32,143 nt of DNA from Desulfosarcina sp. (GCA_029288035.1 JARFPZ010000613.1:1-32143), one strand, 5' to 3'. Shown: positions 18,550-28,856, counted from the stretch's first letter. A program made the numbers and translations. Notes: a model not told the origin generated them from the letters alone.

Positions 18550-19581
18550 TTAGAAATTATTCAGGGGGGTTAGTTCTAATTCCTTTATTTTTGTAAGCAG
18601 CGTCTTGTAACTTACTTTTAAAATTTGAGTAGCACGGGTGCGGTTCCAGCCGGTTTTTTCAAGTACATAAGAGATGACATCTTTTTCGACCTGATCCGCT
18701 ACTTGCTTTTTAAACTTTTTGAGTGACAAATCCGAAAGATCCAGTTGCTGACCATTTAGTCCCGAAAATTTGATAAATTTGGGGTTATTACTTACTTGTT
18801 TTTTGTCGTCGTCGATATTTTGGCGGTGATTGGTAATAGGAATCATCGTATCAATACTTTCTTCCCCTTCACCAAGAACAATTATCCGTCTGAGCACATT
18901 TTGCAGTTCTCGCACATTTCCTGGCCAATGGTATGCTATCAGCTTATCCATCAAATTTTTATTGATGTTCAACGGCTGACTGGCCTTTAATTGTGAAACG
19001 TATTGTTCTGTATAATATGAGATCAATGGTGCGATATCTTCCGGCCTTTTACGCAAAGGATCAATATATATACTTGCCATGCTTATTCTATAGTATAGAT
19101 CTTCCCTAAATTTTCCTGCTTTTAGATCTTCAGCCAGATCATGGTTGGTGGCAGCAATGACCCAAGCATTGCTTTTAACTGTTCTCTCAGAACCTAGTGG
19201 AATAAATTCGCCATCTTGCAGCGCGTGCAAAAGCTTCGCTTGAAGGGATAAGGACATGTCGCCTATTTCATCTAAAAACAATACGCCGCGGTTTGCCTGT
19301 TCGAATTTACCTCGCATTTTACGCTGTGCTCCGGTAAATGCCCCCCGTTCATATCCGAACATCTCACTTTCTAACAAGGTATCGGGCAATGCAGCACAGT
19401 TCACTTTAACAAAAGGACCTCCGTTTCGGTCGGATTTTTCATACAGTGTCTTAACGACCAGTTCTTTTCCGACGCCGGTATCACCGAAAACCACTGTGTT
19501 TAATTCGGTATCAGCTATTCGTTGAATCAAATCTCGAACACGAGCTATATTGGTGCTAACGCCTATCAGATTACTTTCCAT
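18550..19581 (-). CDS. Sigma-54-dependent transcriptional activator (AAA+ and Fis-type HTH, no N-terminal sensor)
   Basis: GDTGVGKELVVKTLYEKSDR (Walker A), FGYERGAFTGAQ (GAFTGA), GVLFLDEIGDMSLSLQAKLL, WPGNVRELQNVLRR, C-term Fis-like SYVLEKTGWNRTRATQILKVSYKTLLTKI. Confidence 0.92.
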   Translation of the reverse strand: MESNLIGVSTNIARVRDLIQRIADTELNTVVFGDTGVGKELVVKTLYEKSDRNGGPFVKVNCAALPDTLLESEMFGYERGAFTGAQRKMRGKFEQANRGVLFLDEIGDMSLSLQAKLLHALQDGEFIPLGSERTVKSNAWVIAATNHDLAEDLKAGKFREDLYYRISMASIYIDPLRKRPEDIAPLISYYTEQYVSQLKASQPLNINKNLMDKLIAYHWPGNVRELQNVLRRIIVLGEGEESIDTMIPITNHRQNIDDDKKQVSNNPKFIKFSGLNGQQLDLSDLSLKKFKKQVADQVEKDVISYVLEKTGWNRTRATQILKVSYKTLLTKIKELELTPLNNF

Positions 19582-19653
19582 GTTTTTAGACTTATAATTT
19601 AACTAGTTGAGTTAATATGTCCTGAGCAAGCAGTTATGTGTATCCGTCAATAA

Positions 19654-20790
19654 TTATATGTCACTGTAATTGCCATCGGAGCATTCAGCGATTCTTGGCA
19701 ATGCTTTCACACTTTTATACATAATCGGCTTTTTGGTGGAATCCTTTAGAGCAAATTCCCTCAGAAAGGGGTCGTTTGTCATATTTTCGCGCTCAAATAA
19801 GTCTTCTTTGGAGATGATTGCTTGAATCAGAGATGCTAATTTTTTCGAATTGTGACGTACCATATCATCTGAAGAATCCAACAGATCGTCGGTATATATC
19901 CGGCGATTGCTTATTTGTTTTTCCAATGCTTCTATTTCAACAAATTCAGACTTTTTTGCGAAATATTTTTTTAAGAGTCTGATATTTGGTCTTTTATTGT
20001 TAAGTATGATTCCATCGACTTGCCTGCCAAGATATATTTAAACTTTTTTTATAAAATCCTGTCCTTTGAAATTATGTGTTTCGCCGAATTTGGTCATGAT
20101 GTTTAAAATATAAAAAATTCTAGCGGTTGTGCTTTGAATTGCTTCTTTAATTCCCGGTACTATGAGACTTGCAATAATACTTGTAAATAAATCACCGGGT
20201 CCTATAAGAATAACGTCAGAATCTTTTATTGATTCAATTACAGGAGGATAAGCTAAAATTGAACCGTTATGGTGAGGAACTAAAAATAGATCCTTGATGG
20301 GCTCCCGGTGCGACTTTTGTGGTATATCAATCGCCGACTCTCCATAAATCCGGCTTCCGTCAACCAACTCGGCGACTAAAGTGGCTTTATTGGTGGTTGC
20401 CGGCAAGACGCGACCGGATACTTCAAGAATTTCAGCTAAAGTTCGTATGGCCGCTGGGAAACTACCTGTGTATCTTGAAAGCATCGTAATCAGCATGTTG
20501 CCGGCTTTGTGACCGCGCATGCGCTGGTCACCTTTCAGCGTTTTCAGCATGATTTTTTTTGCAACATCCCTTAAGGGAGAAAGTGCGATCGCACATTTGA
20601 GAATATCACCGGGAGGCAAGACACCGAGTTCGTCTCTCAATCTGCCGGTGCTGCCGCCGTTATCTGCCATTGAGGCGATAGCGGTAATTTCTACGTTTTT
20701 TAGGTCTCGCAATCCTGATAGAAGTGTGTATTGACCACTCCCTCCACCAAAGGTCAAAATTTTAAGCGCCCCATTTCTAACCAGGTACAT
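19654..20790 (-). pseudogene. yvcK: YvcK/CofD-like protein interrupted by one in-frame TAA (20040-20038); encoded as 250 aa + C-terminal part
   Basis: ILTFGGGSGQYTLLSGLRDLKNVEITAIASMADNGGSTGRLRDELGVLPPGDILKC...FKGQDFIKKV*IYLGRQVDGIILNNKRPNIRLLKKYFAKKSEFVEIEALEKQISNRRIYTDDLLDSSDDMVRHNSKKLASLIQAII; both parts are in the same frame. Confidence 0.85.
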
Positions 20791-20999
20791 TTCATAAATT
20801 CCTATCTGTTTATTCTAAAACCAACATGCTCGTGATTGGATTATTTTCAGATTAATTCTGACAATTGGAGTCAAAAAAATTAATGATCTATGAGGATGGT
20901 GACCCCTTGAAAATCTATCGGTTTTAACGGCAAAATCCTTAAGATAAATTTAAGCAAACAGTTTTATTTTGCGTCTTTGTGCGAATTAATCAGTTTTTG

Positions 21000-21698
21000 T
21001 CAGGTTAGAAAAAAAGGCAAAAAAAGATGTCGCAAGTCTTTCAGGGATTTTTCGATGGCATGGGGCAGGCTTTTTGCGAAGTTGTCCAATATGACAATTG
21101 CATTAATTGATGAATCGCTAATAGAGGTGGATCGAAGACGGTTGGCAATAGCTACATTGATGATTTGCATGTTACGATAGATTTTGGTCAGGCCTTCAAG
21201 TTCAAGCTTAGCGGGACGACCTTCCATTGTTAAAAAATATTGTGCCAATAAATACATCGATGTGGCCCGAAACAGGGTCTCCTCGTTGCTTGAAAGGGGC
21301 AAATGAAATCGGCCCATCGCCTTAAAAAAGGCAGTATGTGGACAACCGCAAGTTGCGATGACCAAACCCATCATCGAACTGATAGCTTTTTGGGCGGTTG
21401 TATATTGGGTGATTTGTCGTTCCTGGGTTATGACATCCACCCAAATTTTGTCATATGAGATCAGACCGTTAAATTTCAGCACGATATTGACGATGTTGGC
21501 CGCCAAGGGACAGTGAGGATCTGTGCCGACATCAAGCGGGCAATGCGGGCATTGATGAAAATTTAGTTTGGTCCACTCCGGAAGGGATTGGGGAATATTG
21601 CCCGTAAGTTCCAGATTAAGCGGATTCAGCTCCAATTTAAATTCTTCACTGGAGCTATCTGGGAATCTGAAACAATACTCAATTACGATCGTATTCAT
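21000..21698 (-). CDS. Uncharacterised cysteine-containing protein (possibly DUF6901 family)
   Basis: 232 aa; FHQCPHCPLDVGTDPHCPLAANI and IATCGCPHTAFFKAMGRFHLPLSSNEETLFR motifs; family name recalled from memory, not verified. Confidence 0.6.
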   Translation of the reverse strand: MNTIVIEYCFRFPDSSSEEFKLELNPLNLELTGNIPQSLPEWTKLNFHQCPHCPLDVGTDPHCPLAANIVNIVLKFNGLISYDKIWVDVITQERQITQYTTAQKAISSMMGLVIATCGCPHTAFFKAMGRFHLPLSSNEETLFRATSMYLLAQYFLTMEGRPAKLELEGLTKIYRNMQIINVAIANRLRSTSISDSSINAIVILDNFAKSLPHAIEKSLKDLRHLFLPFFLT

Positions 21699-21741
21699 TA
21701 TTGCCGATACGCCCGAAATGCAAACATACGGAGGTTATTTC

Positions 21742-21817
21742 TGGTGCCCCCGGCAAGAATCGAACTTGCGGCACATGGATTAGGAATCCATTGCTCTATC
21801 CACTGAGCTACGGGGGC
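21742..21817 (-). tRNA. tRNA-Arg (CCU)
   Basis: Minus strand GCCCCCGTAGCTCAGTGGATAGAGCAATGGATTCCTAATCCATGTGCCGCAAGTTCGATTCTTGCCGGGGGCACCA; anticodon CCT; CCA encoded. Confidence 0.97.
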
Positions 21818-22353
21818 ATCAATAATTAATCTCCGGCGATTAAGATTCAATTACGAGATTATGCCTGTCGAAAACCGATCTTGCTTTATGATCAGATACC
21901 ATCATTGCAACTCTTTTATGATACCACATGTTTCTGACGGCAGTTCACTTGAATTTGTGAAACAGGCTTACACCAAATCCAACCGGTATGCAAGCGCTCT
22001 TCCAGGATTTATCAAATCGGTTAACCTGCTCACTTGCATCTTAAGGTGACAGGGTAGGGCAGTGCGCAAGCCTAAAAAACATCGTGTTAACAGAATCCCT
22101 TGCGGATATTATTTTCCTCCAACATGGGAATATAAATTAGTTTATCGCCTTTTGGCGGATTCTGCTGAGTGTCTAATACTTATATACGTATTGATGCTGA
22201 CCACTTCCGGTTATTCGTAGTGATTGTTGTCTCGGATTCTATATCCCATTTCTTGCATGAGATAAGTTGCGCTCCACAATGAATGGTGTCCGCCAGTTTT
22301 TGCTAAAGGTAATCGTATAGTTGCCGATACATCTACAGGAGGAAAGATACGAT

Positions 22354-22506
22354 ATGGGAAAAAGAAAGATGTATAACACAACTTTGGATGCTGATCTGAT
22401 TAAGCACATTAGGATACTTGCGGCACAATTAGAAAAACGACATAATGATCTAATTGAGGAGGCGATACGAGATTTACTCAAAAAATACAAACTCCAGGAC
22501 AAGTAA
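22354..22506 (+). CDS. Small ribbon-helix-helix (CopG/Arc-like) DNA-binding protein
   Basis: 50 aa MGKRKMYNTTLDADLIKHIRILAAQLEKRHNDLIEEAIRDLLKKYKLQDK; RBS AGGAGGA upstream of ATG 22354 (the track starts earlier, at TTG 22321). Confidence 0.75.
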   Translation: MGKRKMYNTTLDADLIKHIRILAAQLEKRHNDLIEEAIRDLLKKYKLQDK

Positions 22507-22773
22507 AAAGCTTACATCGGAGAAGGTCTGAAACCATAGAAACACAGCCTCCGAAACCTCAGAAAAATGTTCATCGAAAGTTGACCCGTAGAAACCTGAT
22601 AATTTAACAAATTCACAATCATTTCAGATAATCGATAAGTTTTCGTTGCTATCTTACCGTATAAAACTTTCCTTTACTCTCCTTTCCAATACAAGAAATT
22701 AAGATCAAGGCTTTTGAAATGCGAAGCAAGGTCATTCGACCCTGTTTTTCTATATTTTGCAAAAATTTTGGTG

Positions 22774-22802
22774 TTGACACGAAAACCTTTTTACCCTATT
22801 GA
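22774..22802 (+). promoter_or_regulatory. Putative sigma-70 promoter of the peptide-transporter operon
   Basis: TTGACA-N17-TATTGA, about 64 nt upstream of the SBP start. Confidence 0.4.
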
Positions 22803-22865
22803 GCTCCTTAAGAAGCCATTCCCCATCTCTCTGCAAAGCCTACAAAACAAGGAAAAGGAGTCGCT

Positions 22866-24716
22866 ATGAAAACAAAAACTGTGCTGCTATTCTGCCTGTT
22901 GTTTGTGGTGTGGTCCGCTGTGGCCACGGCCGAGGTAAAAAACCCCGACACTCTCATTGAGGCATTGGCCCTCAACCAGGAATCGCTAGACCCATACTTT
23001 CAGTATGACATCACCTCCAACGAGCCGGTCAAGAACGTTTACGAGAACCTGCTGGCATGGGAGGGCGAAAGCGTAACGGAGTACAAACCGCATCTTGCCA
23101 CCCAGGTTCCGTCGCAGGAAAACGGACTGATCAGCGCCGACGGTCGGGTATACACCTTTCCGATACGCAAAAACGTTAAATTTCATAACGGCAACAGCCT
23201 GACGCCGGAAGACGTTGAATACACCTATGAACGGGCCATGATTTTCGACCGGGCCGGCGGCCCTTCGTGGATGATTTTGGAACCGCTTACCGGCTATTCC
23301 ACCATTGAATCGATCGTGGAGGCTGAAGGTGGTGTGCCCTACCCGAAGATGTTTGATAAAGACGGCAATCTGGCGGACCCGGCCTACAAGGATATTCTGG
23401 TCAAAGTCTTTGAAAAATATGTGGATCCGTCCGTGGAAGTTAACGGCGACAACGTGATTATCACCCTTAAGACCCCTTATGCGCCCTTTCTGAGCCAACT
23501 GCCCCAGGGCGCGGGCTGGTTTTCCATCCTGGACAAGGAATGGTGTATCGAACAGGGGGCCTGGGACGGCAAGGCAGACACCTGGTGGCGGTACCACGAT
23601 CCCAAAGCCGAAAAGGACCCCCTTTATAGCAAGATGAACGGCACCGGCCCGTACAAGCTGGTCAAATGGGACAATGGTGTGGAACTCGTCCTGGAGCGGT
23701 TTGAAGGTTATTGGGGAGAAAAACCCCAGGCCAAGTACGTCAAAATTCTCACGATGCCCGAGTGGAGCACCCGCAAGGCCGCTTTATTGGCCGGTGACGT
23801 GGACATGGCGATTGTCGATCCCCAGTATTTAAGCCAGGTGGAAGGCCAGCCCGGAATCCGGGTGCACAAAAAGCTCGATCAGCTGTCGGTTTACATGCTC
23901 TTTTTCAATCAGACCATCGAGACCGAAGGCGGCAACCGTTACGTGGGTTCCGGCAAACTGGATGGGCAGGGCGTGCCGCCTGATTTTTTTGCCGACATCC
24001 ATGTGCGTAAGGCATTTTCCCACCTCTACAACGATGCGGTCATCATCAACGACGTTCAGGGCGGCCACGCTATTGCCGCTTACGGCCCGGTAGTCAAGCC
24101 CCTGCTGGGATACACGGCCAAGGAGCCCGGATACAACCACAGTATGGAAAAAGCCGCCGAGGAATTCAAACTGGCCTTTGACGGGAAGCTATGGGAAAAT
24201 GGCTTCAAGCTTGTGGCGGCCTATGCGACCGGTCGAATGGTGGACAAGGCGGTCTTGGATTTAATCGCCTACAATGCCCGCAAGCTCAACCCCAAGTTCA
24301 AGGTGGAATCGCAGAGCTTTGCCTGGTCTACCCTGCTGTCCGATTATTTAAAGGGCGTCTATCCCATGTGGATATTGGAGTGGAACGCCGACTATCCGGA
24401 TCCGCACAACATGGCATACCCCATTCTGCATCCCACGGGGTTTTACGGTTCGGCCCTCGGCGCCGCCTACCATGAGTGGGCCAACAAACACCTTGCACCG
24501 CTGTTGGAGCAGGGGGTTTCCGAGTTCGATCCGCAGAAACGCAAAGATTTGTATCGGGAGATCTGCAAGCGGGCCGAAGAAAACGCGGTCATCGTGTTCC
24601 TTTATCAGCCGACGCGGGTGCACGTGGAACGCGAATGGGTCAAGGGCTGGTTCAACAACGCCATTACCGAGAGCACCGGCAGGCACTTTTACCTGCTGAG
24701 AAAATCGGCGGACTAA
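22866..24716 (+). CDS. ABC transporter substrate-binding protein, peptide family 5 (DppA/OppA-like)
   Basis: Signal peptide MKTKTVLLFCLLFVVWSAVATA; VYTFPIRKNVKFHNGNSLTPEDVEYTYERAM; GTGPYKLVKWDNGVELVLERFEGYWGEKPQAKYVKI. Confidence 0.94.
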   Translation: MKTKTVLLFCLLFVVWSAVATAEVKNPDTLIEALALNQESLDPYFQYDITSNEPVKNVYENLLAWEGESVTEYKPHLATQVPSQENGLISADGRVYTFPIRKNVKFHNGNSLTPEDVEYTYERAMIFDRAGGPSWMILEPLTGYSTIESIVEAEGGVPYPKMFDKDGNLADPAYKDILVKVFEKYVDPSVEVNGDNVIITLKTPYAPFLSQLPQGAGWFSILDKEWCIEQGAWDGKADTWWRYHDPKAEKDPLYSKMNGTGPYKLVKWDNGVELVLERFEGYWGEKPQAKYVKILTMPEWSTRKAALLAGDVDMAIVDPQYLSQVEGQPGIRVHKKLDQLSVYMLFFNQTIETEGGNRYVGSGKLDGQGVPPDFFADIHVRKAFSHLYNDAVIINDVQGGHAIAAYGPVVKPLLGYTAKEPGYNHSMEKAAEEFKLAFDGKLWENGFKLVAAYATGRMVDKAVLDLIAYNARKLNPKFKVESQSFAWSTLLSDYLKGVYPMWILEWNADYPDPHNMAYPILHPTGFYGSALGAAYHEWANKHLAPLLEQGVSEFDPQKRKDLYREICKRAEENAVIVFLYQPTRVHVEREWVKGWFNNAITESTGRHFYLLRKSAD

Positions 24717-24752
24717 TTGCATACATTTGTAATTATGGGAGCACTAAAGGTG

Positions 24753-24867
24753 GCGACCACTACCTGCGCCAATGCCGCATAACATCAAATCAGCGACCAT
24801 CAGCAGAGCATGGCTCCGGCCCCTTCGAGGCCCCCTTGATCCCCGGCGCTGATAGTGGTCGCTGATT
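24753..24867 (+). repeat. Intergenic inverted-repeat structure (two mutually exclusive hairpins) between SBP and permease genes
   Basis: GCGACCACTACCTGCGCC (24753-24770) pairs 16/18 with GGCGCTGATAGTGGTCGC (24845-24862); AATCAGCGACCA (24788-24799) pairs 12/12 with TGGTCGCTGATT (24856-24867). No T-tract follows. Confidence 0.75.
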
Positions 24868-24892
24868 CAAGGCTCAAAGACGGAAAACATCT

Positions 24893-25924
24893 GTGTTTGC
24901 ATACGTCCTTCGCCGGGTCATTATGATTCCCGTGACGCTTCTGGGTGTCACCTTGCTCGTTTTTGCCATGATGCAGCTGCTCGACCCCTATCAGCTGCTA
25001 AGTGCCTATGTGAGCAGTCCGGCGGAGCTCAAGGGGCAGAATATCGAGCGTCTGATCACCAAGTACGGTTTGGACCAGCCCCTGCCGGTAAAATACGCCC
25101 GCTGGCTGAGTCAAGTTGTAAAAGGCGATCTGGGTTGGTCCGAGTCAGCCAGTATGCCGGTTGGAAAGGCGATTCGAACCAAATTTCCGCTAACGCTTGA
25201 ACTGGCTCTCTATGCGTTTTTTCCGATTATCCTGGGCGGTATCTGGCTGGGCAAGCTGACGGCGGTACGCCACAACTCGGCCTTCGACCATTCGACCCGA
25301 ATGGTCGTCATTGTGGGTTGGTCTTTTCCCGACTTTGTATTCGGGCTTTTGGTTATTCTCATTTTCTACAGTTGGTTGGGCTGGTTTCCACCAGGAGTGT
25401 TGAGCAACTGGGCCAGCCAGGTGGTGGAATCGGCCGATTATGCTCGCTATACCGGTTTGCTCACTTTAGATGCGCTGCTCAACGGTCGCCTGGACATCTT
25501 CTGGGATGCCCTGCGACATCTCTTGGGACCGGTAACCACCATGACCTACCTCTGGTCAGCCTTTCTGATCCGCATCACCCGCTCCGGCATGCTGGATGTG
25601 CTGCACAAAGACTACATCCGCACGGCTCGGGCAAAGGGCCTGCCTGAAAAAATGGTGATTCATAAGCACGCTTCCAAGAATGCCATGATCGCAGTTCTGA
25701 CCGTGGCCGGGCGGCTGGTCATCTATCTGCTTACCGGCACGGTAATCATTGAGACGATTTTCAATCGGCCGGGAATGGGAAAATTTGTGGCCTTTGCAGC
25801 CCAACAACTGGACTATTCCGGCATTTTAGGCGGCACGCTGTTTTTTTCCCTGATACTCGTGGTGGGTAACTTGATTGTGGACGTGCTGTACGCGGTCTAC
25901 GACCCGCGCATACAACTCGGTTGA
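24893..25924 (+). CDS. ABC transporter permease (DppB/OppB-like)
   Basis: FAYVLRRVIMIPVTLLGVTLLVFAMMQLLDP; DYIRTARAKGLPEKMVIHKHASKNAMIAVLTV (EAA loop); GTG start. Confidence 0.94.
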   Translation: MFAYVLRRVIMIPVTLLGVTLLVFAMMQLLDPYQLLSAYVSSPAELKGQNIERLITKYGLDQPLPVKYARWLSQVVKGDLGWSESASMPVGKAIRTKFPLTLELALYAFFPIILGGIWLGKLTAVRHNSAFDHSTRMVVIVGWSFPDFVFGLLVILIFYSWLGWFPPGVLSNWASQVVESADYARYTGLLTLDALLNGRLDIFWDALRHLLGPVTTMTYLWSAFLIRITRSGMLDVLHKDYIRTARAKGLPEKMVIHKHASKNAMIAVLTVAGRLVIYLLTGTVIIETIFNRPGMGKFVAFAAQQLDYSGILGGTLFFSLILVVGNLIVDVLYAVYDPRIQLG

Positions 25925-25937
25925 GGACCGTTTCGGC

Positions 25938-26819
25938 ATGCAGCTTTTTAAAAACCTGGACAAAGATACCCGGCGCAAGGCCAAGAAACTCCTCACAAAC
26001 CCCACCGCCGTCCTGGGATTCGCCCTGCTGGCGGTCTACATTATAGTGGCGGTCCTGGCCCCGGTGATGGCCCCTCCGGCCGATCCGGAAAATCCATATA
26101 TTATTCCCCGGCTCGGGTTTTTGACGGAACCACAACCGCCCTCAGCGGAAACCGTATTCGGCACTACCGAAGGACAGTACGATATTTTTTACGCAGTTGT
26201 GTGGGGCACCCGCACGGCCTTTAAGATCGGATTCTTGGTTGTGTTTTGCACCACGCTCATTGGTGTGGCCGTGGGTGCGGCAGCCGGCTATTATCGGGGC
26301 GCGACGGATGAAATTTTGATGCGTATCACCGACGTGTTCATGTCCATCCCCTTTCTGATTGCCGTGATTGTGCTCACCACCTTGCTGGGCAAGGGGTTGG
26401 ATAAGGTGATTGTTGCCCTGATCGCCTTTGACTGGATGGACACGGCCCGGCTGCTGCGGGGTAATGTGCTCCAGGCCAGGGAGGAAGAGTATGTTCAGGC
26501 CGCGCGATCCCTGGGCTTGAACGATTTGCGCATCATTGTCGTGCATATCCTGCCCAACACCACCTTCCCCGTCATCATTCAGGCCACCATGCGTATCGGT
26601 ACTCTGGTGGTGGTGGCTTCGGGATTGAGCTTTTTGGGGCTGGGAGCGCCTCAGGACTATGCCGACTGGGGCCAGATCATCAGCTATTCGCGCAACTGGC
26701 AGGGACTGGAATTCTGGTACACTATATTTTTTCCGGCTTTAGGGATGGTTCTTTTCGTCCTGGCATGGAATCTCATCGGCGATGCCCTGCGGGATGTTTT
26801 CGATCCGCGGCTCGGGTAG
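25938..26819 (+). CDS. ABC transporter permease (DppC/OppC-like)
   Basis: MQLFKNLDKDTRRKAKKLLTNPTAVLGFALLAVYIIVAVLAPVM; EEEYVQAARSLGLNDLRIIVVHILPNT; GLSFLGLGAPQDYADWGQII. Confidence 0.94.
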   Translation: MQLFKNLDKDTRRKAKKLLTNPTAVLGFALLAVYIIVAVLAPVMAPPADPENPYIIPRLGFLTEPQPPSAETVFGTTEGQYDIFYAVVWGTRTAFKIGFLVVFCTTLIGVAVGAAAGYYRGATDEILMRITDVFMSIPFLIAVIVLTTLLGKGLDKVIVALIAFDWMDTARLLRGNVLQAREEEYVQAARSLGLNDLRIIVVHILPNTTFPVIIQATMRIGTLVVVASGLSFLGLGAPQDYADWGQIISYSRNWQGLEFWYTIFFPALGMVLFVLAWNLIGDALRDVFDPRLG

Positions 26820-26835
26820 AACAGGCGATAGGCAC

Positions 26836-27858
26836 ATGGAGAACGAGGTTTTGCTGCAGGTCACCGATCTGCATACCCATTTTTTCACGGACGACGGCGT
26901 GGTGAAGGCCGTGGATGGCGTAAGCTTTTTGGTGCGCAAAGGCAGAACCTTGGGAATTGTGGGTGAGTCGGGCTGCGGTAAATCCATTACGGCGTTGTCC
27001 ATTCTCAGGCTACTGGATCATCCGGGCAGAGTGGTGGCAGGAGAGATCCGGTTCAAGGGTAAAAACCTTTTATCCCTGACGGAAAACGAGATGCGGGCCA
27101 TTCGGGGGTGTACGATTTCCATCATCTTTCAAGATCCCATGACGGCGCTCAACCCGGTGCTCACCATCGGTGACCAGTTGAGCGAAGTGCTGCTGGTACA
27201 CCAGGGCATGACCCCTCATGAGGCCAGAATCGCCGTGATTGACATGCTCTCTCGGGTCGGCGTGACCGAACCGCAAAAGCGATTTGAGCAATACGTCCAT
27301 GTCCTTTCCGGCGGCATTCAGCAGCGCGCCATGATCGCCATGGCCTTGCTGTGCAAACCGGATTTGCTTTTGGCCGATGAGCCCACGACAGCACTGGACG
27401 TCACCATCCAGGCCCAGATTCTGGAACTGATGCGAGATATCCAACACGATCTGGAGACATCCATCGTGTTCATCACCCATGATCTGGGTGTCATCGCCGA
27501 GCTGGCACACGACATCGTCGTCATGTACGCCGGGAAAATTGTGGAATCAGCCCCGGTACGCAAACTGTTCAACGATCCGCGCCATCCTTACACCCAGGGC
27601 CTGTTAAAATGTCTGCCCCGGCTGGACGCCGATGAGACAGAGCTATTCACCATCCGCGGGATCGTTCCCGGACCCTTTGACGTAGTGGCTGGCTGCGCCT
27701 ACCATACGCGTTGCCGATACGTCAAATCCATCTGCCGGGACCGGTCGCCGACATTGGAGGAAGTGGCACCCGGCCATCAGGCGGCTTGCTGGCGAAGCCG
27801 GGACGAGTACAATACTGCTGAGCCAATCTCATCTGAGCCTTCCACAAGGGAGGATTGA
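26836..27858 (+). CDS. Peptide ABC transporter ATP-binding protein (DppD/OppD-like)
   Basis: [82 protein letters not shown]-term [14 protein letters not shown]. Confidence 0.95.
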   Translation: MENEVLLQVTDLHTHFFTDDGVVKAVDGVSFLVRKGRTLGIVGESGCGKSITALSILRLLDHPGRVVAGEIRFKGKNLLSLTENEMRAIRGCTISIIFQDPMTALNPVLTIGDQLSEVLLVHQGMTPHEARIAVIDMLSRVGVTEPQKRFEQYVHVLSGGIQQRAMIAMALLCKPDLLLADEPTTALDVTIQAQILELMRDIQHDLETSIVFITHDLGVIAELAHDIVVMYAGKIVESAPVRKLFNDPRHPYTQGLLKCLPRLDADETELFTIRGIVPGPFDVVAGCAYHTRCRYVKSICRDRSPTLEEVAPGHQAACWRSRDEYNTAEPISSEPSTRED

Positions 27859-27860
27859 AC

Positions 27861-28856
27861 ATGGCCGAACCACTGGTCATTGTCAAGCATCTCAAGAAAT
27901 ATTATCCGGTCAAAGCCGGTATTTTGCAGCGCACAGCAAACTGGGTACGGGCTGTTGACGATATCTCTTTTAATATTCGGCAGGGCGAAACCCTCGGTTT
28001 GGTAGGTGAATCCGGGTGCGGTAAAACTACGGCCGGCAAGGCCATGATCAATCTAGTAAGACCCACCGCCGGGGAAGTGTTGTTCAACATCTCGGATAAC
28101 TGTGAGCGCAGCGAGTACATGGACATTGCAGGGCTGTCCAAGCGCGGACGCCGACGGGCCAGAAAAATGGTGCAGATTATCTTCCAAAATCCATACAGCT
28201 CCCTCAATCCGCGTATGACCGTTTTTCGAATGATGCGGGAAGTGATCGCCTACTACAAACTCGCCCCTGCCGACCAACCGGTGGCCGACCTCATCAACAA
28301 GCTCATGGCTACTGTAGGCCTGCAGCCCAGTGATGCCCATAAATACCCGCACGAGTTCAGCGGCGGACAGCGCCAGCGAATCGGCATCGCGCGTGCTTTG
28401 CTCATCAATCCCAAGCTTATTGTGTGCGATGAACCGGTCTCGGCCTTGGATGTTTCCATTCAGGCCCAGATTATCAACCTGCTGGCCGGTCTAAAAAGAG
28501 ACCTGGGACTCACCTACCTGTTCATCGCCCATGACCTGGCCGTGGTCAAGCACATCAGCGACCGCATCGCCATCATGTATCTGGGCAAGATCATGGAAAT
28601 CGCGCCGCGGAAGGAATTTTATACCAATCCCCTGCATCCATACACCGAAGCACTGATGTCGGCAGTGCCGTCCCCGGATCCGGACCGAAAAAAAGAACGC
28701 ATTTTGTTAACAGGCGAGGTGCCGAGCCCTATGAACATTCCTTCGGGCTGCCGTTTCCACACCCGATGCCCCTTGGCTGAGGCCATCTGCCAGCAGACAG
28801 AACCGGAGCTTACTTCCCGCGGCGGTGATCACAAGGTTGCTTGTCATTTTCGTTGA
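27861..28856 (+). CDS. Peptide ABC transporter ATP-binding protein (DppF/OppF-like)
   Basis: [81 protein letters not shown]-term [14 protein letters not shown]. Confidence 0.95.
   Translation: MAEPLVIVKHLKKYYPVKAGILQRTANWVRAVDDISFNIRQGETLGLVGESGCGKTTAGKAMINLVRPTAGEVLFNISDNCERSEYMDIAGLSKRGRRRARKMVQIIFQNPYSSLNPRMTVFRMMREVIAYYKLAPADQPVADLINKLMATVGLQPSDAHKYPHEFSGGQRQRIGIARALLINPKLIVCDEPVSALDVSIQAQIINLLAGLKRDLGLTYLFIAHDLAVVKHISDRIAIMYLGKIMEIAPRKEFYTNPLHPYTEALMSAVPSPDPDRKKERILLTGEVPSPMNIPSGCRFHTRCPLAEAICQQTEPELTSRGGDHKVACHFR

Noticed and set aside
20038-20040. Genome-wide stop-codon reassignment (TAA read as sense), prompted by in-frame TAA in yvcK and in the RHH remnant
   Set aside because: All other long genes end at normal stops, TAA included (e.g. 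the SPFH gene), and the RHH gene also has a frameshift; independent nonsense mutations are simpler.
21742-22866. tRNA-Arg(CCU) as the attachment site of a genomic island containing the transporter
   Set aside because: The tRNA 3' end faces away from the transporter block, and no repeated tRNA 3' fragment or integrase was found (XerD at 4.9-5.8 kb is a housekeeping recombinase).
22986-23597. 203-aa minus-strand ORF and other long antisense ORFs in 22.9-30.2 kb
   Set aside because: Expected by-products of GC-rich third positions; the sense frames carry complete ABC transporter and peptidase signatures.
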